From Wolfiporia cocos (Eukaryota; Basidiomycota; Agaricomycetes; Polyporales; Phaeolaceae), in assembly GCA_029448655.1 (NCBI GenBank), contig JACCLO010000008.1, positions 1 through 64,000 on the forward strand: DNA of 64,000 bases. Reading direction: 5' to 3'. Made by a program: the position numbers and the translations under genes. Positions 61,977 through 64,000 of this stretch are shown piece by piece. A model generated the notes under the pieces. That model was not told the origin of the DNA, did not search any database, and worked only from the letters and a program-made list of their open reading frames with translations. Position 1 is the first letter of the stretch. Every line of letters starts with the position of its first letter.

Positions 61977-63641
61977 TTACAGCGCACTCTGGAAGTGGCC
62001 GCCCCAGACGAAGTTCTGCAGGTGGGAAAAGAAGCTTACAGAGAGGCGCTGTACCAAGCCAAGAACCACCTCTACAGCAACCTCGCGGCATACAAAAGCC
62101 GGGTAGACACGAATATGGAGATGGTCTGGAACAAGACCAACCAGATTCGGAGTCACAACCAGGTGCTTCAAAATAGAATAGAAGCACTAGAGGAAGCGGA
62201 GAGTTTGCGGCAACAATTGGATACCCTTTCCGAAAATCGGTTCGTCCGCATAGAAAAAGACATCGCAGTACTGCAAAAGCGTCCGGCAGTCCCAACCGCG
62301 GGATCCAGCGGTGCCCAGGTCACGGCACTAATTAATAGAATTGACCAACTCGAAGCGGAGTTAACCGCTCTAAAAAACGCACCGGCAGCCGCGACAGCAG
62401 CCGCCACAACGGTCAACTTCCAACAGACCAAACCGACTCAGCCGCCCAAATTCTCGGGCCCTAAGGACTCCATCTCGTCGAAAGAGTGGATCCAAAAAAT
62501 GGGCATGTATTTCGCAGACGCCAAGGTAACCCTCGAGGAAGACAAGGTTCGCCAAGCCCTGCTACGGCTTACGGGCGAGGCCTACCAATACATGTCGCCG
62601 GTAGTTGATAAAATCGCCGCCGGACAAACCTCGGGGCACACCTGGAAAACGTTTGCGGAAACGATCGAGAAGGTGTACGGCAAGAAGACGGACAAGGAGA
62701 TTGCCGAAAAGGAGATTGAAGGGTACTTCGGAGACGAAGGGAAAAAGAAGCTCCAATCGGACTTCTTTTCTTGGGCACAGAAGCTCAGGACCCTGGCTCG
62801 CCTGGCCGAGACTGACAACAAGACGTTGTTCAGTCACATCAAACGGATTCTCCCGGAAAAGGTGCGAGAGACCCTCGCTACCTTAGAATCGGTCCCCGGC
62901 TTTACCATGCCGACCGACTGGGAGGTATACCTCGATATGGCCATTGACCTCTACAAGAGGCAATACCCGGATAAACTCAAAGGCAAGATCTTTGAGGAAG
63001 AAAAGAAGAAGGAGTCGTCGGGGTCTGGCAAGACCGCCGACAAAGCTACGTCGAAGCCTGCCAAGGCTGATGACAAAGGCAAAGGCAAGGCAAAGGAAAC
63101 CGGCTCTTACGGGAAGGACTGTCGCAAGCACCCCGGACAACACAAATGGGGCGACTGTCCGGAGAACCCTAAGAACAAGCCGAAGGAAGCCAAGCCGGCC
63201 AGTAGTGGAAGCGGAACGACGAAGCCGACAGGCTCGTCGAGCGGAACGCAACAGTCGGGCCAGAAGAAATTGGACCCGAAGAAAAAATACAAGGTCCGAA
63301 TCGTCAGCACCCAGGAACTGGTGACTGACGACGAAGACGAGTCCCCCCAAGCCACCGTAGGGACCATCCGGACCAACGTTCCAAAGCAACCAGAGGTGGT
63401 TCCTCTGGCCCCCACTACGCGCATCAGCGATGAGGAGAAAAGCGGGAGCCCGGTGCAATCGGCAGAAAGCACCAGCCCCGTCCAGACCCAGTCGACTGGT
63501 TCGACTTCGACTGCGCCTACACCGTCGGGCGACTCCATCAGGACACATCTGCCCTGGCTTCGCAAGCGGATAGCCGACTCCGCGAACACCCTGGGCATCT
63601 ACGGAAGCTCTGCCTCGGGTTTTCCCACCGAGTACATGTGA
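61977..63641 (+). CDS. Element A gag, 3' part
   Basis: Resumes element A Gag at the codons for LQRTLEVAAPDEVLQ; joined with 35678-36255 (one TTACA removed) it is again exactly 745 residues. Coiled coil, capsid (KFSGPKDSISSKEWIQ) and CRKHPGQHKWGDC site are as in element B. Few differences (GSSGAQ for GPSGAQ, EKSGSPVQSAE for EQSGSSVRSAE, ends EYM rather than EHM). Stop TGA at 63639-63641. Confidence 0.94.
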   Translation, partial: LQRTLEVAAPDEVLQVGKEAYREALYQAKNHLYSNLAAYKSRVDTNMEMVWNKTNQIRSHNQVLQNRIEALEEAESLRQQLDTLSENRFVRIEKDIAVLQKRPAVPTAGSSGAQVTALINRIDQLEAELTALKNAPAAATAAATTVNFQQTKPTQPPKFSGPKDSISSKEWIQKMGMYFADAKVTLEEDKVRQALLRLTGEAYQYMSPVVDKIAAGQTSGHTWKTFAETIEKVYGKKTDKEIAEKEIEGYFGDEGKKKLQSDFFSWAQKLRTLARLAETDNKTLFSHIKRILPEKVRETLATLESVPGFTMPTDWEVYLDMAIDLYKRQYPDKLKGKIFEEEKKKESSGSGKTADKATSKPAKADDKGKGKAKETGSYGKDCRKHPGQHKWGDCPENPKNKPKEAKPASSGSGTTKPTGSSSGTQQSGQKKLDPKKKYKVRIVSTQELVTDDEDESPQATVGTIRTNVPKQPEVVPLAPTTRISDEEKSGSPVQSAESTSPVQTQSTGSTSTAPTPSGDSIRTHLPWLRKRIADSANTLGIYGSSASGFPTEYM

Positions 63642-64000
63642 TGACCTGCCCACTTGTGCTCCCGTGTAAATTTAGTCCCGTACCCGCTGTAAAGAGTGTA
63701 TTCGAGTCAATGTATCATATTTTTGGCAACGATGCGCGCGACTTCGCTCGATCATTCCGTGTCGAAGTAACACTCTGGGTATATGGGCAAAAAGTGCAGG
63801 CTCTGGCTTTAATCGACAGCGGTGCAACCATATCGGTCATATCACAACGATTGGTCGATAAACATAAGCTGGTCACCGACAAACTAGCGTTTCCTATTAC
63901 GGTTACAAACGCAGACGGAACAGAAAACGTCGCCGGCCGCTTAACGCAATCAGTAAAAGCATTCATGCAACATGGCACACACAAGGAAAAAATAGGTCTG
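63641..64000 (+). CDS. Element A pol, 5' part, runs off the window
   Basis: ATG at 63641-63643 overlaps the gag stop (TGATG). The frame is open to the window edge for 120 codons: MTCPLVLPCKFSPVP, then the protease active site ALIDSGATISVIS. It matches element B pol with about one residue different in the first 15. The rest of pol and the 3' LTR must lie to the right. Confidence 0.92.
   Translation, partial: MTCPLVLPCKFSPVPAVKSVFESMYHIFGNDARDFARSFRVEVTLWVYGQKVQALALIDSGATISVISQRLVDKHKLVTDKLAFPITVTNADGTENVAGRLTQSVKAFMQHGTHKEKIGL

Larger units (their letters stand above)
33391..64000 (+). mobile_element. Element A: Ty3/gypsy element, split by B, runs off the window
   Basis: 5' LTR 33391-34010, leader, ORF0, and the first part of gag to 36255. 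Element B then intervenes (36256-61976), and gag resumes at 61977 and pol at 63641. It inserted in the element G LTR (expected duplication ATAAG at 33386-33390). Its own 3' half is outside the window. It is the same family as B: ORF0, gag and LTRs are close to identical. Confidence 0.93.

Overview
This is a eukaryotic chromosome end, almost certainly from a filamentous basidiomycete of the Agaricomycetes type. It opens with about 22 copies of the telomere heptamer CCCCTAA (TTAGGGG on the other strand). Its protein remnants (a D,D,E transposase, a tnp2-like transposase, Ty3/gypsy gag-pol) are of kinds common in that group, and small 50-60 bp introns can be inferred. There is no bacterial gene organisation. 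I cannot name the species.

Layout. 0-17 kb: telomere, G-poor subtelomere, a 40-bp tandem repeat, a decayed gypsy gag (2.7-4.7 kb), a TA-flanked DNA transposon with 39-bp inverted ends (5.6-8.9 kb), LTR relics, a satellite whose 160-171 bp units switch orientation near 14.1 kb, and an internal telomere-like motif followed by a strongly pyrimidine-rich kilobase. 17-31 kb: eight solo LTRs, each with a perfect 5-bp target duplication. Three are stacked one inside another; others cut a decayed tnp2-like transposase and two minus-strand genes (H1, H2). In both genes the reading frame resumes exactly on the far side of the LTR.

31-64 kb: one deep nest of Ty3/gypsy elements, resolved from target duplications. 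Element F (minus) is interrupted by an LTR of element G (plus), which is interrupted by element A (plus). A's gag is interrupted at 36,255/61,977 by element B (minus, same family as A). B's 3' LTR is interrupted by non-autonomous element C (minus, equal 1,094-bp LTRs), and B's pol by element D (plus, complete, equal 699-bp LTRs). F, G and A run beyond the right edge.

The autonomous elements share an unusual design: LTR, about 0.7-1 kb leader, an extra ORF ('ORF0') upstream of gag, gag, then pol with protease, reverse transcriptase, RNase H, integrase, a chromodomain and a C-terminal dUTPase domain. The primer-binding site of A, B, C and D is complementary to 11-13 nt at the predicted 5' end of their own transcript, which implies Tf1-like self-priming. 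A consensus splice donor lies 20-27 nt before the LTR 3' end in all four, and a branch-site plus AG acceptor lies just before the gag ATG in A, B and D. I infer that spliced RNA would make Gag-Pol, while unspliced RNA, which keeps the primer site and ORF0, would be the genome. This is the most interesting proposal in the window and is testable with RNA data.
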